In this document: in pieces, positions 38,143 through 46,765 of the stretch | Layout of the letters: each line of letters starts with the position of its first letter | Numbering within the stretch: the stretch's first letter is position 1 | Origin: Brachybacterium vulturis | GTDB taxonomy: Bacteria; Actinomycetota; Actinomycetes; Actinomycetales; Dermabacteraceae | Direction: 5' to 3' | DNA length: 64,000 nucleotides | NCBI RefSeq assembly: GCF_002407185.1 | Contig: NZ_CP023563.1 | Span: 3,534,001-3,598,000 of the forward strand | The notes under the pieces: model-generated | The model's database searches: none | What the model was told of the DNA's origin: nothing | The model's input: only the letters and a program-made list of their open reading frames with translations | Position numbers and translations under genes: made by a program

Positions 38143-40977
38143 ATGACCGATCCACCGCTGCTGGACACGGATGTCGTCGCCCGCCACTCCCTCGCGCACG
38201 ATGCCTCCCACTACCTGCTGCTGCCGGAGGCGGTGACCGCCCCGGCCGATGAGGCCGAGGTGGTGGCGCTGCTGCGGCAGGCGAGCCGCGACCGTCGGCC
38301 GCTGACCTTCCGCTCCGGCGGCACGAGCCTGTCCGGGCAGGCGCAGAGCGAGTCGGTGCTCGCCGATGTGCGCCGCCATTTCCGCCGGATCGAGGTGCTC
38401 GAGGCGGGCCGGCGGGTGCGCGTGGGACCGGGGGCGACGCTGCGGCAGGTCAATGCGCACCTGCTGCGGCACCGGCGGCGGCTGGGCCCGGATCCGGCCT
38501 CCGAGATCGCCTGCACGATCGGCGGGGTGATCGCGAACAACTCCTCCGGAATGGCCGCGGGGATCGCCGAGAACTCGTACCGCACCCTGGACTCGCTGCG
38601 CTTCGTGCTGCCCAGCGGCACGATCGTGGACACCGGGCGGGAGGGCGCCGACGCGCGCCTGCGGCGCGAGGAGCCGGAGCTCCACGAGGGTCTGCTGCGG
38701 CTGCGCCGGCGGGTGCGGGACGATGCCGGGTCCACGCGCAGGATCCGGGAGCGCTTCGCCCTGAAGAACACGATGGGCTACGGCATCAATGCGCTGCTGG
38801 ACTTCGAGACCCCGGCCGAGATGCTCGCCCACCTGGTGGTCGGCTCCGAGGGGACGCTCGCCTTCGTCTCCTCCGCCACCTTCCGCACGGTGCCGATCCA
38901 GAAGCACATCGCCACCGGGCTGCTGGTGCTGCCCTCGCTCGCCGCGGCGACGTCCGCGCTGCCGGAGGTGGTGGGGGCGGGCTTCGCGACCGCCGAGCTG
39001 ATGGACGCCCGTTCCCTGCGCGTCGCCCAGGGCCTGGCCGGGGCGCCGCAGGAGATCAGCGGGCTCGCGGTCCAGGACCACGCGGCGCTGCTGGTCGAGC
39101 ATCGGAGCGACGATCCGGAGGCGCTCGCCCGGAAGTCGGCCGAGGCGCTCTCGCTCTCTGCGTCCCTCGGGCTCGCCGCCCCCTTCGCGATGACCACCGA
39201 CGGGGCTCGTCGGGCGGCGATGTGGACCACCCGCAAGGGGCTGTACGCCGCGGTGGCCGGGGCGCGGCCGGCCGGATCCACCGCCCTGCTCGAGGACGTG
39301 GTGGTGCCGGTCCCGGCGCTGGAGGCCACCTGTCAGGGCATGCAGGGCCTGTTCGACCGGCACGGCTACGCGGAGTCGGTGATCTTCGGGCACGCGAAGG
39401 ACGGCAACATCCACTTCCTGCTCAATGAGCATCTCGGGGACGGCGGGGACCGCCTCGAGGCCTTCACCGAGGACATGGTCACCCTGGTGCTCGGCCACGG
39501 CGGGAACCTCAAGGCCGAGCACGGCACCGGGCGGATGATGGCGCCGTTCGTGAAGCGGCAGTACGGGCCCGAGCTGTACGGCGTGATGCGGGAGCTGAAG
39601 GCGCTCGTGGACCCGGCCGGGATCCTGAACCCGGGGGTGGTGCTCACCGAGGACCCCTCGGCCCATATGCGCGACCTCAAGCCGGTGATCGAGATCGAGG
39701 AGGAGGCGGACCGCTGCGTGGAGTGCGGCTACTGCGAGCCGGTGTGCCCCAGCAAGGACCTCACCCTCACCCCGCGGCAGCGGATCGTGCTGCGCCGGGA
39801 CGCGAACCTCGCCGAGCAGCGCGGCGACCTGGAGACCGCGCGCGCCATCCGGGCGGCGTACGAGTACGAGGGTCTGCAGACCTGCGCCGTCGACGGGATG
39901 TGCGTGACGGCCTGCCCCGTCGACATCAACACCGGCGATCTGGTGCGACGGCTGCGGGCCGAGGACACGAGCGCCGCCCCGAACGCGGCGTGGTCGGCGG
40001 CGGCCGGGAGCTGGGATCTGCTGACCCGGGGCGCCTCGGCCGCGATGGGCGCGGCGGGAGCGGTGCCGGCGGGACTGCCGCGCGCCGCGACCGCTGTGGG
40101 CCGGGCCCTGCTGGGCGCCGACGCGGTGCCGCAGTACCGGCCCGAGCTGCCGCGCCGGGGAGGAGCGGTGCGACTGGCCGGCGGGCGGGGGCGGGCCTCG
40201 GCCGACGTCGCCGCCGTGTACCTGCCGGCCTGTGTGCACACCATGTTCGGGGCCGCGGAGGAGCCGCGCCCGACCGGTCGCACCGGGTGCGGTGGGAACT
40301 GCGGGTGCGGGTCCTCGGCGGACTCCGCTGCAACGGCCTCCGCCGGCGTGCCCGCCGCGCTGACCCTGCTGGCCCAGCGCGCCGGGATGCGGCTGGCGGT
40401 GCCGGACGGCGCCGCCTCGCTGTGCTGCGGCACCCCGTTCTCCTCCAAGGGCATGACCGCGGCGAAGGAGCGGATGCGCGAGCGGGTGCGCACCACGCTC
40501 CTGGCCGCGAGCGACGGCGGGCGGCTGCCCGTGGTCCTCGATGCCGCCAGCTGCACCGAGGGGATCCTCGAGACGATGGCGGGCAGCGACGTCGAGGTGG
40601 TCGATGCGATCACCTTCGTGCGCCGGCACCTGCTGGAGCGGCTCTCGATCGGCGAGCGCGCCGGATCCGTCACCGTGCATCCCACCTGTTCGACCACCCA
40701 TCTCGGGGCGACGGGCGACCTGGTGGCGATCGCCGAGGCCTGCGCCGCGGAGGTCGTGGTGCCGGTGGACTGGGGATGCTGCGGCTACGCCGGCGACCGC
40801 GGCATGCTGCATCCCGAGCTGACCGCCTCGGCCACCGCCGCCGAGGCCGCCGAGGTCGCCCGGCGGGAGACGGACTGGTACGTCAGCGCCAACCGCACCT
40901 GCGAGCTGGGGATGCAGGCCGCGACCGGGAAGAGCTACCGCCACGTGCTCGAGCTGCTGGCGGCGGTGACGGGGTGA
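38143..40977 (+). CDS. FAD-binding oxidoreductase / Fe-S fusion (D-lactate dehydrogenase type)
   Basis: A 944-residue fusion of a Dld-type flavoprotein and a GlpC/HdrD-type electron-transfer part. The FAD-binding PCMH domain spans ~20-220 (RSGGTSLSGQAQ, PDPASEIACTIGGVIANNSSGM). The substrate cap and FAD C-terminal domain follow to ~500 (GHAKDGNIHFLLN, EHGTGRM). Two 4Fe-4S ferredoxin motifs follow, CVECGYCEPVCP at ~525 and CAVDGMCVTACP at ~581. The last part has two CCG-type cysteine segments near 760 and 878. It is expected to oxidise D-lactate or D-2-hydroxyglutarate and pass electrons to the quinone pool. An extra Gly/Cys cluster, GCGGNCGCG, is inserted near residue 715, unusual for the family. 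Confidence 0.92.
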   Translation: MTDPPLLDTDVVARHSLAHDASHYLLLPEAVTAPADEAEVVALLRQASRDRRPLTFRSGGTSLSGQAQSESVLADVRRHFRRIEVLEAGRRVRVGPGATLRQVNAHLLRHRRRLGPDPASEIACTIGGVIANNSSGMAAGIAENSYRTLDSLRFVLPSGTIVDTGREGADARLRREEPELHEGLLRLRRRVRDDAGSTRRIRERFALKNTMGYGINALLDFETPAEMLAHLVVGSEGTLAFVSSATFRTVPIQKHIATGLLVLPSLAAATSALPEVVGAGFATAELMDARSLRVAQGLAGAPQEISGLAVQDHAALLVEHRSDDPEALARKSAEALSLSASLGLAAPFAMTTDGARRAAMWTTRKGLYAAVAGARPAGSTALLEDVVVPVPALEATCQGMQGLFDRHGYAESVIFGHAKDGNIHFLLNEHLGDGGDRLEAFTEDMVTLVLGHGGNLKAEHGTGRMMAPFVKRQYGPELYGVMRELKALVDPAGILNPGVVLTEDPSAHMRDLKPVIEIEEEADRCVECGYCEPVCPSKDLTLTPRQRIVLRRDANLAEQRGDLETARAIRAAYEYEGLQTCAVDGMCVTACPVDINTGDLVRRLRAEDTSAAPNAAWSAAAGSWDLLTRGASAAMGAAGAVPAGLPRAATAVGRALLGADAVPQYRPELPRRGGAVRLAGGRGRASADVAAVYLPACVHTMFGAAEEPRPTGRTGCGGNCGCGSSADSAATASAGVPAALTLLAQRAGMRLAVPDGAASLCCGTPFSSKGMTAAKERMRERVRTTLLAASDGGRLPVVLDAASCTEGILETMAGSDVEVVDAITFVRRHLLERLSIGERAGSVTVHPTCSTTHLGATGDLVAIAEACAAEVVVPVDWGCCGYAGDRGMLHPELTASATAAEAAEVARRETDWYVSANRTCELGMQAATGKSYRHVLELLAAVTG

Positions 40978-41028
40978 GCGGGACGGGCCCTGCGGCGGGA
41001 TCACCCTGGCTCTGCTGCGCCTGCGCTC

Positions 41029-41460
41029 TCACCGCAGCACGGAGCTCAGCAGCAGGCTGGTCTCGGAGTTGACGACCCCGTCGATCGAGCGGAGTCGGCG
41101 CAGCACGTCGTCGAAGGCCGGCAGGTCCGGGCAGGCGATCTCGGCGACCAGGTCCCAGCCGCCGTTGGTGGTGTGCAGGGACTGGATCTCGGGGAAGCCG
41201 CGCAGGTGCACGATGACGCGGTCGGTGCTGCGGCCCTCGACCTCGATGAACGAGGTGGCGCGCACGGTCGAGGCCTCGGCGTAGTCCCGCACCCGCACGG
41301 TGAAGCCGACGATCACCCCGGCGGCGGTGAGCTTGTCGATCCGGCTGGAGATCGTCGCCCGGGACACCCCGAGCCGGGTGGCGAGGGCGGCGATCGGGGC
41401 ACGGCCGTCGTTGCGCAGGGCGGCGAGCAGTCGTTCGTCGAGATCGGTGAGGCGCTCCAT
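41029..41460 (-). CDS. Lrp/AsnC-family transcriptional regulator
   Basis: A 143-residue Lrp protein: N-terminal winged helix (LTDLDERLLAALRNDGRAPI then ATRLGVSRATISSRIDKL) and a C-terminal RAM effector domain (SFIEVEGRSTDRVIVHLRGFPEI, then DLVAEIACPDLPAFDDVLRRL). It is divergent from the cyclodeaminase/CtlX pair and probably activates that catabolic operon in response to an amino acid such as citrulline, ornithine or arginine. I choose ATG 41460, seven bases after TAGCAT; ATG 41466 would add two residues. Confidence 0.92.
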   Translation of the reverse strand: MERLTDLDERLLAALRNDGRAPIAALATRLGVSRATISSRIDKLTAAGVIVGFTVRVRDYAEASTVRATSFIEVEGRSTDRVIVHLRGFPEIQSLHTTNGGWDLVAEIACPDLPAFDDVLRRLRSIDGVVNSETSLLLSSVLR

Positions 41461-41467
41461 GCGCATG

Positions 41468-41473
41468 ATGCTA
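41468..41473 (-). promoter_or_regulatory. Leaderless −10 of the Lrp gene
   Basis: TAGCAT on the minus strand, seven bases before ATG 41460. Confidence 0.45.
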
Positions 41474-41554
41474 CTGCGGGCTTCACAGACTGCGCAGAGG
41501 CTTGACAGAAACTCAGCATTCCCGCCATTTCGCCTGCCATCTGCGAACTCTAGG

Positions 41555-41583
41555 CTGAGAGGTATCAGCGCCGGCGCTCTCAG
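41555..41583 (+). promoter_or_regulatory. Inverted repeat in the cyclodeaminase leader
   Basis: CTGAGAG (41555-41561) and CTCTCAG (41577-41583) form a 7-bp dyad with a 15-base spacer, just after a candidate −10 TAGGCT (41551-41556) and before the AGGAGG ribosome site. It may be an Lrp site or an mRNA hairpin. Confidence 0.4.
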
Positions 41584-41614
41584 GCCGGCCTCCCCGCACC
41601 CAGGAGGCGAGACG

Positions 41615-42643
41615 ATGACCCAGCTGCTCGATGTGGCGAACATGGCCCGGTGGATCCGGCGCGACGGCGCCGAGAAGATCCTGGTGCGGATGACCGAGTA
41701 CCTGGAGGCGGACTTCCGCCGCTGGGAGAAGTTCGACAAGACCCCGCGGATCGCCAGCCACACCCCGCTCGGCGTGATCGAGCTGATGCCCACCTCCGAT
41801 GGCGAGCTGTACTCCTTCAAGTACGTCAACGGCCATCCCTCGAACCCGGCCCGCGGCTTCCAGACCGTCACCGCCTTCGGGGTCCTCGCCGATGTCGACA
41901 ACGGCTACCCGACGTTCCTGGCGGAGATGACGCTGCTGACCGCGCTGCGCACCGCCGCCGCCTCCGCGATGGCCGCGAAGGTGCTGGCCCGCCCGGACTC
42001 CCGCACCCTCGCCCTGATCGGTGCGGGGTCGCAGTCCGAGTTCCAGGCGATGGCTTTCCGCGGGGTGCTCGGCATCGAGGAGCTGCGGGTCTTCGACATC
42101 GACCCCGAGGCGGTCGAGAAGGTGCGCCGGAACCTCGAGCCGCTCGGCTTCCGGGCCCACGCCGCGACCTCGGTCGACGATGCGGTCGACGGCGCCGACA
42201 TCATCACCACCTGCACCGCGGACAAGGCCGAGAACACGATCCTGGACGTCTCCCAGGTGCGGCCCGGCGTGCACCTGAACGCGATCGGCGGGGACTGCCC
42301 GGGCAAGACCGAGCTGGACGCCCGGATCCTCGAGCAGGCCGACGTGTTCGTGGAGTTCACGCCGCAGACCCGCATCGAGGGCGAGATCCAGCAGATGGCG
42401 CCCGATTTCCCCGTCACCGAGCTGTGGGAGGTGCTCACCGGCGCCCTCGCGGGCCGCACGTCGCCGGAGCAGATCACCCTGTTCGACTCCGTCGGCTTCG
42501 CGATCTCCGACTTCGCCGCGCTGCGCTGCGCCCGGGATGCCACCGCCGGCAGCGCCCTGCAGGACGAGGTGGACCTGGTGGCCCAGCCCGATGACCCCAA
42601 GGACCTGTTCTCCCTGGTGGACGTCCTGGCACCGGTGAGCTGA
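41615..42643 (+). CDS. Ornithine cyclodeaminase
   Basis: A 342-residue ornithine cyclodeaminase/mu-crystallin family enzyme. ELMPTSDGELYSFKYVNGHP is the substrate-binding region. The Rossmann motif is LALIGAGSQSEFQAMAF (~127-143), and LNAIGGDCPGKTEL contains the catalytic Asp. It converts L-ornithine to L-proline with release of ammonia, using NAD+ as a recycling cofactor. AGGAGG lies nine bases before the ATG at 41615. The ctlX-like gene starts two bases past the stop, so together they give a citrulline to proline route. A near full-length paralog lies at 50965. Confidence 0.92.
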   Translation: MTQLLDVANMARWIRRDGAEKILVRMTEYLEADFRRWEKFDKTPRIASHTPLGVIELMPTSDGELYSFKYVNGHPSNPARGFQTVTAFGVLADVDNGYPTFLAEMTLLTALRTAAASAMAAKVLARPDSRTLALIGAGSQSEFQAMAFRGVLGIEELRVFDIDPEAVEKVRRNLEPLGFRAHAATSVDDAVDGADIITTCTADKAENTILDVSQVRPGVHLNAIGGDCPGKTELDARILEQADVFVEFTPQTRIEGEIQQMAPDFPVTELWEVLTGALAGRTSPEQITLFDSVGFAISDFAALRCARDATAGSALQDEVDLVAQPDDPKDLFSLVDVLAPVS

Positions 42644-42644
42644 G

Positions 42645-43631
42645 ATGACCGGGCAGGCGCCTGCGCACGTCGTCCTCGTCCGCCCCCACCACTTCCGGCC
42701 CAACCCGCTGACAGCGGCCGACAACGCCTTCCAGCATCTCCTGGACGCCCCCGCCGAGGAGATCGCGCAGCGGGCGGCGGCGGAGGTGACGGGACTGGCG
42801 GAGGTGCTGGACGCTGCCGGGGTGGGGGTCACCGTCGTCGACGACGAGGGCACCGCGACTCCCGACAGCGTGTTCCCCAACAACTGGCTGTCCACGCACG
42901 CCGACGGCACCCTCGCCCTCTACCCGATGTACGCCGTGAACCGTCGGACGGAGCGGCGCGGTGACCTCGTCGAGCACCTCCGGGAGCACTTCGCCGTGCA
43001 CCGGGTGCTCGACTACTCGGGTGCCGAGCAGGAGGGCCGGTTCCTCGAGGGCACCGGGGCGATGGTGCTGGACCATGTCGCGCGGATCGCCTACGCCTGC
43101 CGCTCCCGTCGGGCGGACCCGGACCTGTTCAGGGCGGCATGTGCCGACCTCGGGTACGAGCCGGTGCTGTTCGACGCGTCCGACGCCGCCGGGGTGCCCG
43201 TGTACCACACGAACGTGCTGATGAGCGTGGGGACCGAGGTCGCGCTGGTGGGTGCGGAGATGATCCGGGATGCCGGCCTGCGGGGCCAGGTGCTGGACTC
43301 GCTGCGCGGCAGCGGCCGCGAGGTCGTGGAACTCGCCGAGGACCAGGTGCACGGCTTCCTCGGCAACTGCCTCGAGGTGCAGGGACGTGAGGGCCGGCTC
43401 CTGGTGATGTCGGCTCGGGCCGCCGGGCAGCTCACCCCCGGCCAGCGCCGCCGGATCGAACGCTCCTGTCGGATCCTCGCCGCGCCGGTGCCCACGATCG
43501 AGGCGGCCGGCGGCTCGGTGCGCTGCATGCTCGCCGGGATCCACCTGCCCCCGCGGCAGGGGGAGGGAGCGACCCGGCGGCCCGGCTCGAGCTCGCACAC
43601 CCGCGCCCCGGTGGCCCCCGCCGCGGCGTAG
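42645..43631 (+). CDS. ctlX: CtlX-like citrulline hydrolase (amidinotransferase fold)
   Basis: A 328-residue guanidine-modifying-fold protein. PDSVFPNNWLSTHADGTLALYPM (~76-98) and FLEGTGAMVLDH (~131-142) are characteristic of the CtlX subgroup. A second His lies in VPVYHTNVLMSVG, and the C-terminal active-site Cys is in SVRCMLAG near residue 295. CtlX of Francisella hydrolyses citrulline to ornithine, carbon dioxide and ammonia. Being two bases behind ornithine cyclodeaminase supports that role, since its product would feed that enzyme. An Arg/Gly-rich ~35-residue tail ends the protein. A hairpin at 43652-43666 follows. Confidence 0.88.
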   Translation: MTGQAPAHVVLVRPHHFRPNPLTAADNAFQHLLDAPAEEIAQRAAAEVTGLAEVLDAAGVGVTVVDDEGTATPDSVFPNNWLSTHADGTLALYPMYAVNRRTERRGDLVEHLREHFAVHRVLDYSGAEQEGRFLEGTGAMVLDHVARIAYACRSRRADPDLFRAACADLGYEPVLFDASDAAGVPVYHTNVLMSVGTEVALVGAEMIRDAGLRGQVLDSLRGSGREVVELAEDQVHGFLGNCLEVQGREGRLLVMSARAAGQLTPGQRRRIERSCRILAAPVPTIEAAGGSVRCMLAGIHLPPRQGEGATRRPGSSSHTRAPVAPAAA

Positions 43632-43651
43632 CGGCGCGGCCGGGCACCGTT

Positions 43652-43666
43652 GCTCCGCCCCGGAGC
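43652..43666 (+). terminator. Possible terminator after the ctlX-like gene
   Basis: GCTCCG-CCC-CGGAGC forms a 6-bp stem 20 bases past the stop. It is short, with no T-run. Confidence 0.4.
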
Positions 43667-43762
43667 ACGGGGTACGGTCGGCTCAGCTGTGACACGAGCG
43701 ACGACGAGGTGGATCGTGAGCAACGCACGCCCTTCCGCACCTACCCCCCTGAGCACGTCCGG

Positions 43763-45076
43763 ATGACCGCCACCCGCTGGTCACCGACGGATTCCGCCTA
43801 CCAGGCGCGGCTGCTGCGCGCCCATGAGGACCTGCGGGCGCACAGCGAGCTGCGTGGCGGACGGGATCTGGTCCGCGCCCCGGTGCTCGCCTCCTGGCGC
43901 CGCTCGCTCGCCGCTCTGCCCGCAGGCGCGCTCCGCACCGGCGAGGCGCTCGACGGGGAGGAGCTGGCCGCCGCCCGGCAGGCGCACCTCTTCTCCCGCG
44001 TGCTGCCGCTGCTGCGCTCCCGGCTGATCGACCCGGCCGTCGAGGCCGGGCTGATGGTCGCCCTCGGTGACGCGACGGGACGGCTGCTGTGGGTCGAGGG
44101 CCGGCCCCGGCTGATCTCCCGCGCGGAGGACATGGGCTTCGCCGCCGGCGCGGACTGGTCCGAATCCGCCATGGGCACCTCGGCCCCCGCCCTGGCCCTG
44201 ACCACCGCCTCCTCGATGCAGGTGGTCGGGGCCGAGCACTTCCACGAGGCCGTGCACCCCTGGAGCTGCAGCGCGGTCCCGGTGCGGCACCCGCACACCC
44301 GCGAGACCCTCGGCGTCCTGGACGTCACCGGCAGCGCCGAGGCGGTCTCCCCGCTGGTGCTGCCGCTGCTGGAGGCCACCGCCCGCGCAGTGCAGGAGGA
44401 GCTGCGCTCCCGGCCGCCCGCCGACCCCTCGCAGCCGCACCGGGCCGCCGCCCGTCGGCCGCGGATCCTGCCCCGCTCCCCCGCCCGCCCGGCGGAGCTG
44501 CTGCTGACCGGACCCCGCGCCCCGCTGCTGCGCCAGGGCTCCCGCAGCCTCGAGCTGAGCGGCCGCCACGCCGAGCTGCTCACCCTGCTGCACCTGCGCC
44601 CCGGCGGCATCAGCGGCGCCGAGCTGGCCGAACAGCTGCACGGGAGCATCGCCGCCGAGGGCACGGTGCGCGCCGAGATGGTGCGGCTGCGCACGGTGCT
44701 CACCTCCCTCCCCGACCTCGAGATCGGCTCGCGCCCGTACCGCCTGCTCGGGCCGATCGGCAGCGACCTGCAGCGCGCCCGAGCCGCTCTCGAGCGCGGT
44801 GACGTGGCGGCCGCCCTCGAGCACTGGCGCGGTGACCTGCTGCCCACCTCGGAGGCACCGGCGATCCGTCGGTGGAGTCGGCGGGAGGGCGACCACCTGC
44901 GCGAGCTGCTGCTGGAGGTGGGCACCGCCGCCCAGCTGTGGCGCTTTGCGCAGCGGCCCGAGGCGGAGGCGGACCTGGAGATGCTGATGGCGATCCTCGA
45001 GCTCGCCCCCGCGGACGCGCCGGAACGCTCGGCCGCCGTGGCCCGGGCCCGCGCCCTGCGCGGCGAGAGCGGCTGA
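43763..45076 (+). CDS. GAF-domain transcriptional regulator of aldehyde dehydrogenase
   Basis: A 437-residue protein of the actinobacterial GAF-regulator family that sits beside acetaldehyde dehydrogenase genes. The N-terminus ([24 protein letters not shown]) is typical. A GAF domain follows at ~80-205 ([56 protein letters not shown]). The C-terminal ~200 residues have a predicted DNA-binding winged helix ([30 protein letters not shown]) and no AAA+ domain. It probably activates the aldehyde dehydrogenase gene downstream through the direct repeats at 45093-45111. ATG 43763 gives the usual short N-terminus; a GTG at 43709 is possible. Confidence 0.85.
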   Translation: MTATRWSPTDSAYQARLLRAHEDLRAHSELRGGRDLVRAPVLASWRRSLAALPAGALRTGEALDGEELAAARQAHLFSRVLPLLRSRLIDPAVEAGLMVALGDATGRLLWVEGRPRLISRAEDMGFAAGADWSESAMGTSAPALALTTASSMQVVGAEHFHEAVHPWSCSAVPVRHPHTRETLGVLDVTGSAEAVSPLVLPLLEATARAVQEELRSRPPADPSQPHRAAARRPRILPRSPARPAELLLTGPRAPLLRQGSRSLELSGRHAELLTLLHLRPGGISGAELAEQLHGSIAAEGTVRAEMVRLRTVLTSLPDLEIGSRPYRLLGPIGSDLQRARAALERGDVAAALEHWRGDLLPTSEAPAIRRWSRREGDHLRELLLEVGTAAQLWRFAQRPEAEADLEMLMAILELAPADAPERSAAVARARALRGESG

Positions 45077-45092
45077 CCCCTCTCGCACCTCG

Positions 45093-45111
45093 TGCAACGT
45101 TCATGCAACGT
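45093..45111. promoter_or_regulatory. Direct repeats upstream of the aldehyde dehydrogenase promoter
   Basis: TGCAACGT occurs twice (45093-45100 and 45104-45111), 11 bases apart, i.e. one helical turn. They end nine bases before a candidate −10, TACGGT at 45121-45126. This is the layout of an activator site, most simply for the GAF regulator. A perfect 16-base palindrome (45136-45151) lies downstream in the leader. Confidence 0.55.
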
Positions 45112-45186
45112 GACCTGGATTACGGTGCCGGGCATCCGACGACGTCGTCGGTCCCGCCGCACAGGCACCGCAGCGAAAGGAACGCC

Positions 45187-46710
<1,524 letters not shown>

Positions 46711-46725
46711 GCAGTCCCGGTCCGA

Positions 46726-46753
46726 CGGCCCTTCCGCTCCGGCGGAGGGGCCG
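46726..46753. terminator. Bidirectional terminator between aldehyde dehydrogenase and iron permease
   Basis: A 12-bp stem (46726-46737 with 46742-46753, one G-T wobble) and a 4-base loop sit 16 bases after the dehydrogenase stop and 13 bases after the convergent permease stop. Confidence 0.75.
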
Positions 46754-46765
46754 CCGGTGCGGTCC

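Noticed and set aside
38095-41004. Upstream extension of the glutaminase frame across the FAD/Fe-S dehydrogenase
   Set aside because: The frame is open by GC bias only; glutaminase similarity begins near 38082, and the opposite strand there has a clear dehydrogenase gene.
41502-41507. TTGACA as −35 of the ornithine cyclodeaminase promoter
   Set aside because: No TANNNT lies at 16-18 bases; the nearest good −10 (TAGGCT at 41551) is 43 bases away.
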